DNA of 64,000 bases. Source: Tetraselmis striata (Eukaryota; Chlorophyta; Chlorodendrophyceae; Chlorodendrales; Chlorodendraceae). Shown here piece by piece: positions 9,568 through 18,950 of the stretch (position 1 is its first letter; the number at the start of each line of letters is the position of its first letter). The translations under genes were made by a program, and so were the position numbers. The DNA is taken from positions 35,280 to 99,279 of the forward strand of contig VCJN01001363.1 of NCBI GenBank assembly GCA_006384855.1, written 5' to 3'. The notes below the pieces were generated by a model. It saw only the letters and a program-made list of their open reading frames with translations, made no database searches and had not been told where the DNA came from.

Positions 9568-10141
9568 CTACCCGTTTGGGCGTCGGCCCATTCGAGTAAT
9601 GCGAGTTGGGGCAAGCCCCAACCCGCGGAGCAAAGCATTTCGGGAGTGCGATACATGTGCAACAAAAAAGGCAATGTGAGGGAGGGCCCGACGCCATAGC
9701 TGGAAAAAATTTCCCATTCCCAGTAAAATCCAGGGCGCCGTGAATGAAGGGAGGTAGGGGGGGACCCCGCCCAAAATAAAGGCAGTTAAGTCCTCAGGTG
9801 TTGACGCAATAACCTGACTACTAATAAAATCCCTGAACTCCGGAACTAACAACCCAAAATTATGGCGGTGATACGTACCCCCACCGCGGGCACTCCACCA
9901 ACATATGTTCGATAGTCTCAGATTCACCTCCGCCACATGCAGGGCAGTGTTTAAGGAACCGCTCAGGCATGGCATGAATCCGGGCCAATCGGCGGGCAGT
10001 GGGAAATACTCGGGTGCGTAATTGTATCATAATGTGCAACCCGGCCACAACCCCGGCCACAACAATTTGTGTGGTACATATCAGGGTTGGGCTGCAGTAT
10101 CTACTGCACTGCAGACTGCAAAAACTGCAGCATGCAGTCAA
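9568..10141 (-). pseudogene. LINE (non-LTR retrotransposon) C-terminal remnant
   Basis: The upstream frame (10141-9860) ends in a zinc-binding tail, CPACGGGESETIEHMLVEC, which fits the Cys-Cys-His-Cys motif (C-x2-C-x10-H-x4-C) found after the reverse transcriptase domain in many LINEs. The reading then moves to another frame (9975-9568), which continues plausibly with GGGTYHRHNFGLLVPEF and ends at 9568. The change between them near 9885 is a frameshift. No RT core is present, so the copy is truncated at its 5' side. It lies beside the YR element, in a repeat-dense zone. Confidence 0.65.
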
Positions 10142-10200
10142 GCTACTGCACTGCAGCCTGTAGTACTTCCCGAAAAGGGGCTGCAGTGCAGTTAACCAAA
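10080..10200. repeat. CTGCAGT-rich short repeat cluster
   Basis: The words CTGCAGT, ACTGCA and CTGCACTGCAG recur about ten times in 120 bp in both senses, making several small overlapping palindromes. No function is assigned. Confidence 0.5.
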
Positions 10201-10416
10201 GTGCCCCACATATATGCCCTTCTCTGTCCCTGAACGGCTCAACCGGTGAGTGATGGAAGGTGGAAGTGCTCGGAGCTACTTACAGTGGGTGCAGCGAGCC
10301 GGGCTCGAGCTGCTGGGACTAATGAAGTGAGCAAAGCAGCTGCGCGGGCCGAGCCTATTAGGATGGGCGGGGCGCGCGCACTAGCGTGCTGATACTTGTT
10401 CTGTAATCTACGATAT

Positions 10417-11136
10417 CTACAGTTCTAGTGTCTTGTCTTGCTCGGGTCGGATGTGAAGTCCGGACGCGCGCGCGCCACGCCATCTACGTAATGATATTGG
10501 TATCTGTATATTGCCAGAAGGACCTCTCAGAGCACATACTCCAACAGCCCCCCTCGACGGTACACCGGGGGTTCCAGAACGGAACCCGTGTGGCGTCGTC
10601 ACATCCGGAGTGTGCTCACCACCCCATAGCAAAGCGGGCGTGCTTCTCCAGTGCATGACGAGGCACGCACCGCACGCCTGAACGTAGTCCGTGTCTACCG
10701 CCCCCCACGGCGCCATGGCCCTCGCAGCAGCCGGGCGGTCCTCGCCGAGATTTCCACCTACCCTCGCGTTTCCGAGCACGCGAGGCCAATACCTCCGCAG
10801 AAAATCTTCCAGACCCAGGCCCGATGCCGCGGCTTGCGCAACCTGCGCCGTGTACATCCTTCTGAGCAACCTACCGCAGGTTGGATTACAATCATTTCCG
10901 AGCTGAATGGGCGGGGGGGGGGGGGGGGGGGGGTGGGTCTCACCAACGTCGGAGACACCCACGCACGCCATCGCGTCCTCGAGACTAATGTCCGCTCCGT
11001 GACGCACGAGATGAAGAGGGCTACAACATCCCCAGTAGAAGAGCAACACGATTGTGCCTCGGTTGGCGCTGACAGCGGGCATGCCGATGTCCGCGCCGGA
11101 GGGCACGAAAACCAACGACTGCGTGGCGGGCATCAT
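10417..11136 (-). CDS. Unrecognised coding segments of the large element, 3' part
   Basis: The open frame extends upstream to about 11280 without ATG and reads IPLEESLRIVLLDTEDGLHP, then VFVPSGADIGMPAVSANRG. It ends at a donor GTGAGACCCACC followed by a run of C at about 10908-10935 (G on the plus strand). After that run, NDCNPTCGRLLRRMYTAQVA and GLEDFLRRYWPRVLGN look like a second exon, ending before about 10600. I recognise no family. Codon composition and the exon-like breaks at C tracts support real coding. The continuous 239-residue frame across the C run is probably an artefact. Confidence 0.4.
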   Translation of the reverse strand: MMPATQSLVFVPSGADIGMPAVSANRGTIVLLFYWGCCSPLHLVRHGADISLEDAMACVGVSDVGETHPPPPPPPPIQLGNDCNPTCGRLLRRMYTAQVAQAAASGLGLEDFLRRYWPRVLGNARVGGNLGEDRPAAARAMAPWGAVDTDYVQACGACLVMHWRSTPALLWGGEHTPDVTTPHGFRSGTPGVPSRGAVGVCALRGPSGNIQIPISLRRWRGARASGLHIRPEQDKTLEL

Positions 11137-11289
11137 CGACTCACCGAGTTGGAGGAAAGAATGAGCCTTCTGTATGATCTCGTTGAAGACGTGTTGGAGC
11201 TCCCTGTAGGGATGTAGGCCATCTTCCGTATCTAGCAGAACAATGCGCAGCGACTCCTCTAGGGGAATTCGGCACTTGAAGCGGGGTCT

Positions 11290-11790
11290 TTAGGGCCTGA
11301 AAACAAGGACGGTCATCAATCGACTTAGAAATTTGCGTGCATGTATTATTGGAGTGGGACCGCGTTGGGGGGGAGGGGGGGGGGGGGGGGGGCGCTCGCC
11401 TGAAAGGTGCATGAGCATCTGGCTCCGGTCTCCAATGCGAATGAGAGGATTTCTCTCGCCGGCGAGGAAGAAGTCGGGGCAAGTGAGCAGCAAGTGAGTA
11501 TGCAACGTCGCCATCTTCGTGCCGAGTTCTTCCTCGACTACGAAGCTGAGTTGCTTCCTAGCTAAAAAATCGGCGTTCCCCACAGCGCACTGCAGGAAAG
11601 GTTCTTGCCTTGGCGGCGCAGTCTTGGCACCCTGAGTAGCCAATCTGACACGATACCTGGGGTCGACGAGGTCTCGACGGTTAGCAGTTGTAACAGACAA
11701 CCGAGGAGTAGTCTTGTGTCGCGCGACGAGGTTCGCTGCCCTGAATGGAAACCGCGAGTCCTCGGCTCCTGTTGACGTCGGCGCCCGCAC
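11290..11790 (-). CDS. Unrecognised coding segment of the large element
   Basis: The useful part is about residues 40-130 (RRDLVDPRYRVRLATQG, then LLTCPDFFLAGERNPLIRIG), ending at MLMHLSG. There the DNA reads CAG then GCGAGCG and a long C run. This looks like a GC-type donor followed by a C tract, since the next plausible exon starts near 11280. No family recognised. The remaining C-terminal residues, beginning ERPPPP, are intron read-through. Confidence 0.35.
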   Translation of the reverse strand: MRAPTSTGAEDSRFPFRAANLVARHKTTPRLSVTTANRRDLVDPRYRVRLATQGAKTAPPRQEPFLQCAVGNADFLARKQLSFVVEEELGTKMATLHTHLLLTCPDFFLAGERNPLIRIGDRSQMLMHLSGERPPPPPPPPQRGPTPIIHARKFLSRLMTVLVFRP

Positions 11791-12519
11791 AGTCGACGCA
11801 CTCGCAAGGCCCAGTGTGTGTGTGTGTCTCAGCCGCTTCGGCTGTATGTACCCGGCTTTGCAGCGGTCCTGGGTTTACCCGCCGTCGCCTGTGCCTTAGG
11901 CAGGAGACGCTCACCCTGAGGACGGCTGCGTGCTCCTTTTTGGCCCCAACGCGGAGGAGCCGCACTGTGAGATTCAGATGTGACATACGGGTGACGAAGC
12001 ACTACTAGCGACTACTAGCGACTATTATTTATCCGTGAAGGCTGCTGCTGGTGGCGGCACGTCCATCCAGTTACGTGCGAGTACATCCGGCGTTATTGCC
12101 GGCGGGCGATAAATCCTTTTTGTAATCATTCTGGTAGTCGTACTAGCCCGGTGACGTGTTACATGGCACTGACGTATAAGGCACAAGGTTGTCCGTGTAG
12201 TACCGGGTAGTACGCGATATATTAAGCCGGTACCGGGTATCTATCTAGTACGAACCCGGGCGCGATGACGAGTCGTCCTGTGGATAACTACGACTATTAG
12301 TACATGGGAGCGCAAATCGCAGCCGTACGTATTTGGTAACACTGGGGAATTTTATGTACATTATAGCTAGTACTGCTGAACGGGCCTGCCAGCCGTCCGA
12401 TCAAAGGTCATCACATGGGCGGTTTGGCTGCCATGTTTTGCCTAAGAGTGCTCACGTTACATAAATATTCGCGAGGGGGAGGGCGGGGGCAGGCATCAGT
12501 TTGCCGAAGAATGTTTGAA
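11791..12519. other. No gene recognised
   Basis: Contains short GT-rich stretches and many GTACTAG/CTAGTAC words (12000-12380) that recur in other non-coding parts of the window. It could be intron or intergenic DNA of the large element. Confidence 0.4.
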
Positions 12520-12588
12520 TTACAATATTCGCGACAGCTGCCGTCGAGGCATGTGGCGGGCGGGGGCGGGGGGAGGCGGGCGGGCGTG

Positions 12589-12626
<38 letters not shown>

Positions 12627-12894
12627 ACCGCCGCCCGCCGCTCCCGCCGGGGGAGTGAGGGGAGGGGGGTAAGGGGGCGGGGGCTACTGCTTGTTCTTGT
12701 TCTTGCGTGCCCGGGGGACCCTCGCTCCGCTTCGACGATCTCGCTGCCTCCGCCTCCGCCTCCGCCTCCGCCTCCGCCTCCGCCTCCGCCTCCGCCTCCG
12801 TCTGCGCCTCCGACTCCGCGACCGTCAGTTTCTTACCTCGGCGCTTCTTCACTGGCCTCTTCCGCTTCTTGTCATCCGTCAGTGTCTTCACCAC
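12520..12894 (-). CDS. Basic and (EA)n low-complexity segment
   Basis: On the minus strand the frame reads TDDKKRKRPVKKRRGKKL, then a run of EAEAEA from a GGAGGC hexanucleotide repeat (about 12743-12813), then Ser/Pro/Gln-rich sequence. The cluster of lysines and arginines would act as a nuclear localisation signal if expressed. The C-terminal poly-Gly part comes from the homopolymer at 12589-12627 and is unlikely to be coding. Probably one exon of the large element. No domain recognised. Confidence 0.35.
12589..12627. repeat. Poly-C tract (about 37 bp)
   Basis: The longest pure C run in the window, broken only at its right end by CACCGCCG. It is one of about twenty C or G homopolymers here. 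Confidence 0.9.
12743..12813 (-). repeat. (CTCCGC)n hexanucleotide repeat
   Basis: About eleven copies of CTCCGC with two substitutions near the right end. On the minus strand it keeps one frame and encodes alternating Glu and Ala. Confidence 0.9.
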
Positions 12895-13187
12895 CCCGGG
12901 AGGCTGTACCCCGGTAAGCTTGTATGAAGACCGGAAGAACCCCCGGCGGGCCGAGGGACATGCGCAGAAGTGCGCACCGACGGCGTGTCACCCGCCATGC
13001 GGGTCCCACGGGCTCGAAGGCTCCGCGCCGGCGGGTCCTGGCTAGGTTGAGACGCCTTACGCTTCGGCCGAGGCTGAAAGTCGTCCTCAGCGTCCTCGTT
13101 GGCTGCAGTAGCGAGACGACGGGATGTAGTCCGAGCGCTCACAAATGCCGGGTTATGCTTGCACGGTTGCCTTTGCCCACCCTTCAT
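12888..13187 (-). CDS. Basic low-complexity segment of the large element
   Basis: Reads NPAFVSARTTSRRLATAANE, then EDDFQPRPKRKASQPSQD and more Arg/Pro/Ser-rich sequence. PRPKRKA resembles a nuclear localisation signal. It probably splices or runs into the next segment (12894-12520). No domain recognised. Confidence 0.35.
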   Translation of the reverse strand: MKGGQRQPCKHNPAFVSARTTSRRLATAANEDAEDDFQPRPKRKASQPSQDPPARSLRARGTRMAGDTPSVRTSAHVPRPAGGSSGLHTSLPGYSLPGW

Positions 13188-13316
13188 GCCCTGACATAGC
13201 GCGCAAGTCTTACCTACAGCTTAAAATGAAGAGTGACGGGCAACGGCACAAATCACGTACACACCTTTTGCTTTGTAACTTTGGCGAGCATCTCTGCAGT
13301 CTTGCTCTGTTTCGGG

Positions 13317-15118
13317 CGACGGGGTGCGTCGCTCGGGGCAGCCTCTGCGCTCGGGGTCTGCGGGGCCAACGAGCGATGGCGACTTAATTAGCGTGCCGTA
13401 AAAGTATCAAGGTGCGCAGTGGCAACAAAGGTGCAGCGCGGCCATCCCACCTTGGCGACAGCCGGCGCCCCTGTCGATACCGGCTGCGGCTCGGCAGCAA
13501 ACACGCGAGGGGGTGCGTCGCTCGGACCAGCTCCTGCGCTCGGGGTATGCGGGGGGGGCAACGTGCGATGACGACTCAATTAGCATGCCGAAAAGTAACT
13601 GGTGCGCAGCGGCAACAAAGTTGCAGCGCGGCCATCCCACTTTGGCGACAGCCGGCGCCCCTGTCGATGCCGGCTGCGGCTCGGCAGCAAACACGCGAGG
13701 GGGTGCGTCGCTCAGACCAGCTCCTGCGCTCGGGGTCTGCGGGGGGCAACGTGCGATGGCGACTCAATTAGCATGCCGTAAAAGTAACTGGTGCGCAGCG
13801 GCAACACGGTGCAGCGCGGCCATCCCACCTTGGCGACAGCCGGCGCCCCTGTCGATGCCGGCTGCGGCTCGGCAGCAAACACGCGAGGGGGTGCGTCGCT
13901 CGGACAAGCTCCTGCGCTCGGGGTCTGCGGGGGCAACGTGCGATGGCGACTTAATTAGCGTGCCGTAAAAGTATCAAGGTGCGCAGTGGCAACAAAGGTG
14001 CAGCGCGGCCATCCCACCTTGGCGACAGCCGGCGCCCCTGTCGATACCGGCTGCGGCTCGGCAGCAAACACGCGAGGGGGTGCGTCGCTCGGACCAGCTC
14101 CTGCGCTCGGGGTATGCGGGGGGGGCAACGTGCGATGACGACTCAATTAGCATGCCGAAAAGTAACTGGTGCGCAGCGGCAACAAAGTTGCAGCGCGGCC
14201 ATCCCACTTTGGCGACAGCCGGCGCCCCTGTCGATGCCGGCTGCGGCTCGGCAGCAAACACGCGAGGGGGTGCGTCGCTCAGACCAGCTCCTGCGCTCGG
14301 GGTCTGCGGGGGGCAACGTGCGATGGCGACTCAATTAGCATGCCGTAAAAGTAATTGGTGCGCAGCGGCAACACGGTGCAGCGCGGCCATCCCACCTTGG
14401 CGACAGCCGGCGCCCCTGTCGATGCCGGCTGCGGCTCGGCAGCAAACACGCGAGGGGGTGCGTCGCTCGGACAAGCTCCTGCGCTCGGGGTCTGCGGGGG
14501 GCAACGTGCGATGGCGACTCAATTAGCATGCCGTAAAAGTAATTGGTGCGCGGTGGCAACAAAGTTGCAGCGCGGCCATCTCACCTTGGCGACAGCCGGC
14601 GCCCCTGTCGATGCCGGCTGCAACTCGTGCGGAGCGCTTCGAGGGGGTGCGTCGCTCGGACCAGCTCCTGCGCTCGGGGTCTGCGGGGGGCAACGTGCGA
14701 TGGCGACTCAATTAGCGTGCCGTAAAAGTAATTGGTGCGCGGTGGCAACAAAGTTGCAGCGCGGCCATCCTACCTTGGCGACAGCCGGCGCCCCTGTCGA
14801 TGCCGGCTGCAACTCGTGCGGAGCGCTTCGAGGGGGTGCGTCGCTCGGACCAGCTCCTGCGCTCGGGGTCTGCGGGGGGGGAACGTGCGATGGCGACTCA
14901 ATTAGCATGCCGTAAAAGTACCTGGTGCGCAGCGGCAACACGGTGCAGCGCGGCCATCCCACCTTGGCGACAGCCGGCGCCCCTGTCGATGCCGGCTGCG
15001 GCTCGGCAGCAAACACGCGAGGGGGTGCGTCGCTCCGACCAACTCCTGCGCTCGGGGCCTGCGGCGGGCAAGGTGCGATGGCGACTAAATTAGCATGCCG
15101 GAAAAGACACGGGTGCGT
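13317..15118. repeat. 189-bp tandem repeat array with a 567-bp higher-order period
   Basis: The marker GCAGCGCGGCCATC starts at 13433, 13623, 13811, 14000, 14190, 14378, 14567, 14756 and 14945, so units are 188-190 bp with partial units at both ends. The trimer 13388-13954 recurs almost unchanged at 13955-14521, an exact 567-bp shift, showing a recent triplication-type duplication. The last units carry a variant block (AACTCGTGCGGAGCGCTTCG replacing the GGCTCGGCAGCAAACACG block). Units are multiples of three on average, but each holds a stop in the minus-strand frames, so a continuous repeat protein is not supported. The array lies just 3' of the protease-like frame. Confidence 0.9.
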
Positions 15119-15156
15119 AGTGGATTAGATGCGTGTCGAGTAGTAAACACACCTGT

Positions 15157-16620
15157 TCAAGTCGAGGAGGCGATGGTGATCGGGGTGGTTGCACTGGAAG
15201 CAAGACGGGCTGCCAGTGGTGCTCCACCACCGCCCCGTCGAAATGAGGGACAGGCCCTGCCGGGTGGTTGGGTCTGGGGTCGGCGTTGCCCAAGCACGTC
15301 GCGCAGCGGAGTATGCGGGCTTGCATAAGCTGCGGGCGTCCAGCGACCAGCACGCGGAGGCACCCTCTGCAAGTCCCGGAACATGGGGATATTGTGCCCT
15401 GTGTGGCGCGAGATTCCGTCGACGCCGTCACACTCGACCATAACAACGGCGTCCACGGCTCGGGACCACGTGATGTCATTCCACGTGACGTTGTTTGGGG
15501 GGGCGTTCTGAAGCATCTGCCTGGTATGAGGGTTGTCCCGTTTCGGCACCACATATGCCCACCGCCAAGGACCCTGACTAGCCGTGAACTTCGTGCGCGC
15601 CAAGTCCAGGCTCCGGGAGATCTGCTTTGCGCCCCACCACGACATGCCCACTCCCGGCGGGAGCAGGTCCCACGGAACGCCGTCGATGAGGCAACGCAGA
15701 AAACTCATCTTCCCCCTCCTCACCGGGCCCTCGAAGGGGGTCAGGCCCAGACCAGTCACCATGAACCAAGGCATCCACACCAACGCGAATCGCCGCAACT
15801 CTGGGGTCTCGACACGAAGCGGCGGCGGCCTATCGAAGGCCTGGGCAACGCGGGCGCGCCAGAACTCTCGGCACACGACGAACACGAACGCGTGGCCTCC
15901 CAGTCCAGCGCGCATGCAACACGAGTTCGCATATTTACCATCATGTTGGCTGACACGACCACGAAGGACAGCGGGCATCCGTGCCATGTCTGTGGTGCGC
16001 AGAATCTCCCACAAGGCATTCTCGCAACCAACGTATTGGCGCTGGTCCGCATGTACACCACCCGATGGGAAATGATAGTAGCTGTCATATAGGAAAACCG
16101 GCGCAACTGCACGCCCGTCACGAGTTGTCCATACCGCGATGGCGAAGTGCCCGCCCGCTTCAGTGGACTTGGGAAACGGCCACGGCTCTGGCCGCTCCCA
16201 GGCCCTCGAACCCAAGGGATACATTATGTGGAACCAAAAAACAAGTACGCCTTCGGGGGCCGGGTCTCGGCGGCCACATGACGACTCATGCCTAGACACA
16301 AAATTCGGAAAGCCTCGCCTTGAGTAGTCCATGCTCGCACGACAGAAACGAAACTCCACGCCAGGCGGCGGCGGGCATAAGCGCAAGAAACCCTCCAGGA
16401 AGGCGTAATGATACTCGATGTCAAATTTATGGAACTCCCAATCTCGGAGCCACTTTCGCATCGCATAGTGCAAGTTGCCGTATTCCTCGCCGTGCAACGA
16501 CTCAGGCTCGGGCCATACCGAGCACCAGTCGTCGAAGTTCTCGTAATTGGGGTCCCAGCCGCGGCGTAGACGCGGCTCAACTTGCAGAGGTGGGCGCCCG
16601 GGCTGGGCAACACGGGGCGC
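15157..16620 (-). CDS. Possible Ulp1/C48-like cysteine protease of the large element
   Basis: The first ATG is at 16497, but the frame is open upstream to about 16600 and reads RGWDPNYENFDDWCSVWPEP, which looks coding, so the exon starts near an AG at about 16590-16640. The domain candidate lies at residues about 85-215 from the ATG. It has a His in GGHFAIAVW, an Asp in VFLYDSYYH, a Gln in VSQHDGKYA and a Cys in NSCCMRAG, followed by a hydrophobic helix. This His-Asp-Gln-Cys order is that of Ulp1/SENP (C48) peptidases, which cleave SUMO-like conjugates. C48-like domains occur in several large eukaryotic DNA transposons. Gln-Cys spacing is longer than usual, so the call is tentative. The C-terminal Pro/Arg-rich tail runs toward the tandem array. 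Confidence 0.45.
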   Translation of the reverse strand, partial: APRVAQPGRPPLQVEPRLRRGWDPNYENFDDWCSVWPEPESLHGEEYGNLHYAMRKWLRDWEFHKFDIEYHYAFLEGFLRLCPPPPGVEFRFCRASMDYSRRGFPNFVSRHESSCGRRDPAPEGVLVFWFHIMYPLGSRAWERPEPWPFPKSTEAGGHFAIAVWTTRDGRAVAPVFLYDSYYHFPSGGVHADQRQYVGCENALWEILRTTDMARMPAVLRGRVSQHDGKYANSCCMRAGLGGHAFVFVVCREFWRARVAQAFDRPPPLRVETPELRRFALVWMPWFMVTGLGLTPFEGPVRRGKMSFLRCLIDGVPWDLLPPGVGMSWWGAKQISRSLDLARTKFTASQGPWRWAYVVPKRDNPHTRQMLQNAPPNNVTWNDITWSRAVDAVVMVECDGVDGISRHTGHNIPMFRDLQRVPPRAGRWTPAAYASPHTPLRDVLGQRRPQTQPPGRACPSFRRGGGGAPLAARLASSATTPITIASST

Positions 16621-16697
16621 CGACTAAGTACTTGCAAACAAGAAATTAAAGAAGATTTAGGCGCACGGCTGCAGGAGGGCCAAAGCAAGGCAGTACC

Positions 16698-17153
16698 TCA
16701 GGCGTGGCTGGGCGACTCGAGAACCTCGATAGCCGGGGACGCAGGTGCCGTTGGCGGAGCCGGCTCGTCCTCTTCCGAAACCCCCCCGTCCGAACTGCGG
16801 TGATATTTGGGTTGGGTAGCGTCGTACAGCGAGTCTTGAGAGACAGACGCACCGCGTGCGGAAGAGTTGGTCACAGTCGATTGCGAGGCACGCGGCTCAG
16901 GCGATCTTTCCTCATGCCCACGTCCGGCTACGCCCTCAGCCGGTTGTTGTACAGAGGGCTCCGCGCTGTCCTCGACTGCCCACGAAGGGTGTAATCGTTT
17001 CTGGTAAACCGGAGAAGGGGTCTTTAGTACGCAGCAGTCCATGCAAGTCTTACATACGAGGGTCATATTGGAGACCATCAGGTTGGGAATATAGGTGGGC
17101 AAGACAGGGGTGGTAACCTGCATCTGCCGAGCCCCGATGTTCACGAGGCGCAA
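16698..17153 (-). CDS. Low-complexity segment of the large element
   Basis: Two coding-like parts. Residues 1-30 (RLVNIGARQMQVTTPVLP) continue the conserved segment of the next entry and stop being conserved at a donor-like GTATGTAAGAC near 17055. Residues 60-150 are Ser/Glu/Pro-rich (HEERSPEPRASQSTVTNSSA) and end near a GTACTGCC donor. No domain recognised. Confidence 0.3.
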   Translation of the reverse strand: MRLVNIGARQMQVTTPVLPTYIPNLMVSNMTLVCKTCMDCCVLKTPSPVYQKRLHPSWAVEDSAEPSVQQPAEGVAGRGHEERSPEPRASQSTVTNSSARGASVSQDSLYDATQPKYHRSSDGGVSEEDEPAPPTAPASPAIEVLESPSHA

Positions 17154-17423
17154 GTACTCCGCCTGTGCTTCCTCAGCAAGTTATTTCCCCACGTTTGCGG
17201 TTACCATGTAGTCCTCGAGGTAACCTTTGTGTTCTCCTGCGTCTTGCCACTCTTGAATGGCAAGTTGGACGTACTTCAGGTGCTCTATTTTTCTCTCATG
17301 AACTATGTTCTTGGCGCGCTCGGTGAGCCAATCGTTTTCGACCTCTTCCTCAGTCTTTGGCGGAAATGCGCTGTGAAGTTCCTCCGGAATAGGCGACAGC
17401 ATTTTGGCCTTGCCTTTCTCCAC
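17154..17423 (-). pseudogene. Conserved segment of the element, copy 1, with a nonsense codon
   Basis: Encodes LSPIPEELHSAFPPKTEEEV, then NDWLTERAK and YVQLAIQEWQDAGEHKGYL. Copy 2 at 37110-37658 has the same protein at about 75-80 percent identity and reads on through LAKQLAEEAEAGYSRLVNIG. Here the Gln codon in that stretch is TAA at 17181-17183 (on the minus strand), after which the same frame continues with LAEEAQAEYLRLVNIG. Copy 1 is therefore probably non-functional at this point, unless the stop is bypassed. The helical, charged composition suggests a structural or binding segment; no family recognised. Confidence 0.55.
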
Positions 17424-17918
17424 CTGTGGGTTAGATGGTAGTGGGTTAGCTGGTCCTTTGCCTTTCGCCGGGTCTCGGTGGATGGGGTTGACTACCTACG
17501 CGGCAATGTTTTGTGTCAATTTCACGCGCAAACTAATTCGCCAGCCGGGACATGAAGGAATTACCACTCCATGCCTGACGAAACAGAGACAACTAAGTAA
17601 AGGCGGGAGGGGGGGGGGCGTACTGCCACATTCGGCAGTCCAAATGTTGCGGCCCAAGAGGTACTCGGGCCTGCCTCGTCGGGTGGGGGTACCTGTCGCA
17701 CAAGGTTGACACGACGATATTTGTGTTTGGTTCCCGCCATTCCGTTCCGAAGGAGGACATAACGCATTCGAGACTACCCAATAACAGCACGCGGGGTGGT
17801 TGTGGAAGGTGGGGCGCAATGCCACGGGCGCAAAAACACTTCGCGCAGCCTTAGAGGTACTGGGTCATGCGTCGTCCTTTGTTGGAACCTGTGGCGGGGC
17901 AGATAGAATGCAAGGGTG

Positions 17919-17938
17919 TTAATTCATGAACCACCATG

Positions 17939-17969
<31 letters not shown>

Positions 17970-18542
17970 ACATCCCGTGTATTCCACAGGTCTTACCGTG
18001 CGCATGGATGTCTCGCCTTTAGCCTCCGAGCCTGTGGTATCCGGTACGCCCTCACCCCGGCCTAGTACGGGCGCATGTCCTGAGGGTGTGACTGCCGACG
18101 CGCCGGCTACCTGCCCGCCGCTCTCGCCATCGTTGCTATCGCCAGGCGTAGCAACCAAACCGGCTCCATCGCCAGCTGCAGCCAAGCTGCTCGGCAACCT
18201 TTCTGCCGCTGGCGGGCCTTGACCCTGACCCGCCACTGGCTGCGTGTCGGCCTGGCTACGTCCAGCGGCCAGGGACGCCACGTTGCGCACGCGACGGGAG
18301 CGTCGGGCAGGTCGAGCAGACACAGCCCTTGGCCGAGAGGGTCGGGCGGGCCGGCTGGCGGACTCTGGTGAGGGTTGTCGCATGCGGGGGGGGGGGGGGG
18401 GGGGGGGGGCTGTGCTAGGCAGCTCCAGCGGGATGGGGCCTACACCAGCCTGCACGGCAGTAAGTAAGGGCGTGAGCTGCGACTCTCGATAGGATGTAGG
18501 GCAGGAGGGATAGGGACGCAGGGACGTAAGAGGCGGCAGCAT
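17919..18542 (-). CDS. N-terminal Pro/Ser/Arg-rich segment of the element, copy 1
   Basis: The likely coding exon starts after an acceptor GTGCAG near 18457 and reads AGVGPIPLELPSTAP. It runs through Arg/Ser/Ala-rich disordered sequence and ends at a donor GTAAGACC near 17995. An upstream short exon, MDSAYLRRRSARL, followed by GTGAGT at about 18560-18600, is conserved in copy 2 (38.78-38.82 kb) and is the best start candidate. Conservation between two copies supports coding. The poly-Pro and poly-Gly parts come from homopolymers. Confidence 0.4.
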
Positions 18543-18950
18543 CCCTACTCACCAGCCGTGCAGACCTACGCCGAAGGTAGGCGGAGTCCATTCCTGTCAC
18601 GGATCCGGGCGTCTCCGCCCGGAAAGTTAAGACCCCGCAGGCAAGTGAGTGTCGCGTGGGGTCCTTTCCTATGAACGGCTGTCGGCCACGGTTTGGGTTC
18701 TGGGGCGGCCTTGGCGGTGGTGGAAAGGTAGTGGTATTGCGCAGCCCCCCCCCCCCCCCCCCCTCCACTCGAGTGGGCGGGATAAGGGACGGCGGCGGCG
18801 ATGGCGAGTATACAGTACTTTGCGCTGTATATGTATGTCTGTAGTACATTGTTTGGCGCGCGAGCTAGTAAATTGTCCCATTTTCAGTGAGTCAAAAGTG
18901 GAGTATAGTGGCCTGCACCGTTTACGCTATAATATTGCCCTTTTCTCCAG

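Larger units (their letters stand above)
10417..18950 (-). mobile_element. Large minus-strand element with protease-like gene (copy 1)
   Basis: The 5' 1.9 kb (about 17.0-18.95 kb) is repeated with moderate divergence at 37.23-39.18 kb. Similarity ends abruptly on the outer side, at about 18950 here and 39178 there, right after the shared words AATATTGCCCTTTTC. Downstream on the same strand lie exons of unknown function, a possible C48-like protease, a 189-bp tandem array, a basic region with (EA)n and two further segments. Repetition with sharp outer edges supports a mobile element. No terminal inverted repeat, target duplication or known transposase was found, and the inner (left) boundary is only the end of the last open segment. 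Grouping everything into one element is inference. Confidence 0.4.

Noticed and set aside
13317..15118. CRISPR-like or protein-coding interpretation of the tandem array
   Set aside because: Units are 189 bp with no unique spacers, in a eukaryotic setting, so not CRISPR. Each unit carries stops in the minus-strand frames, so a long repeat protein is not supported.
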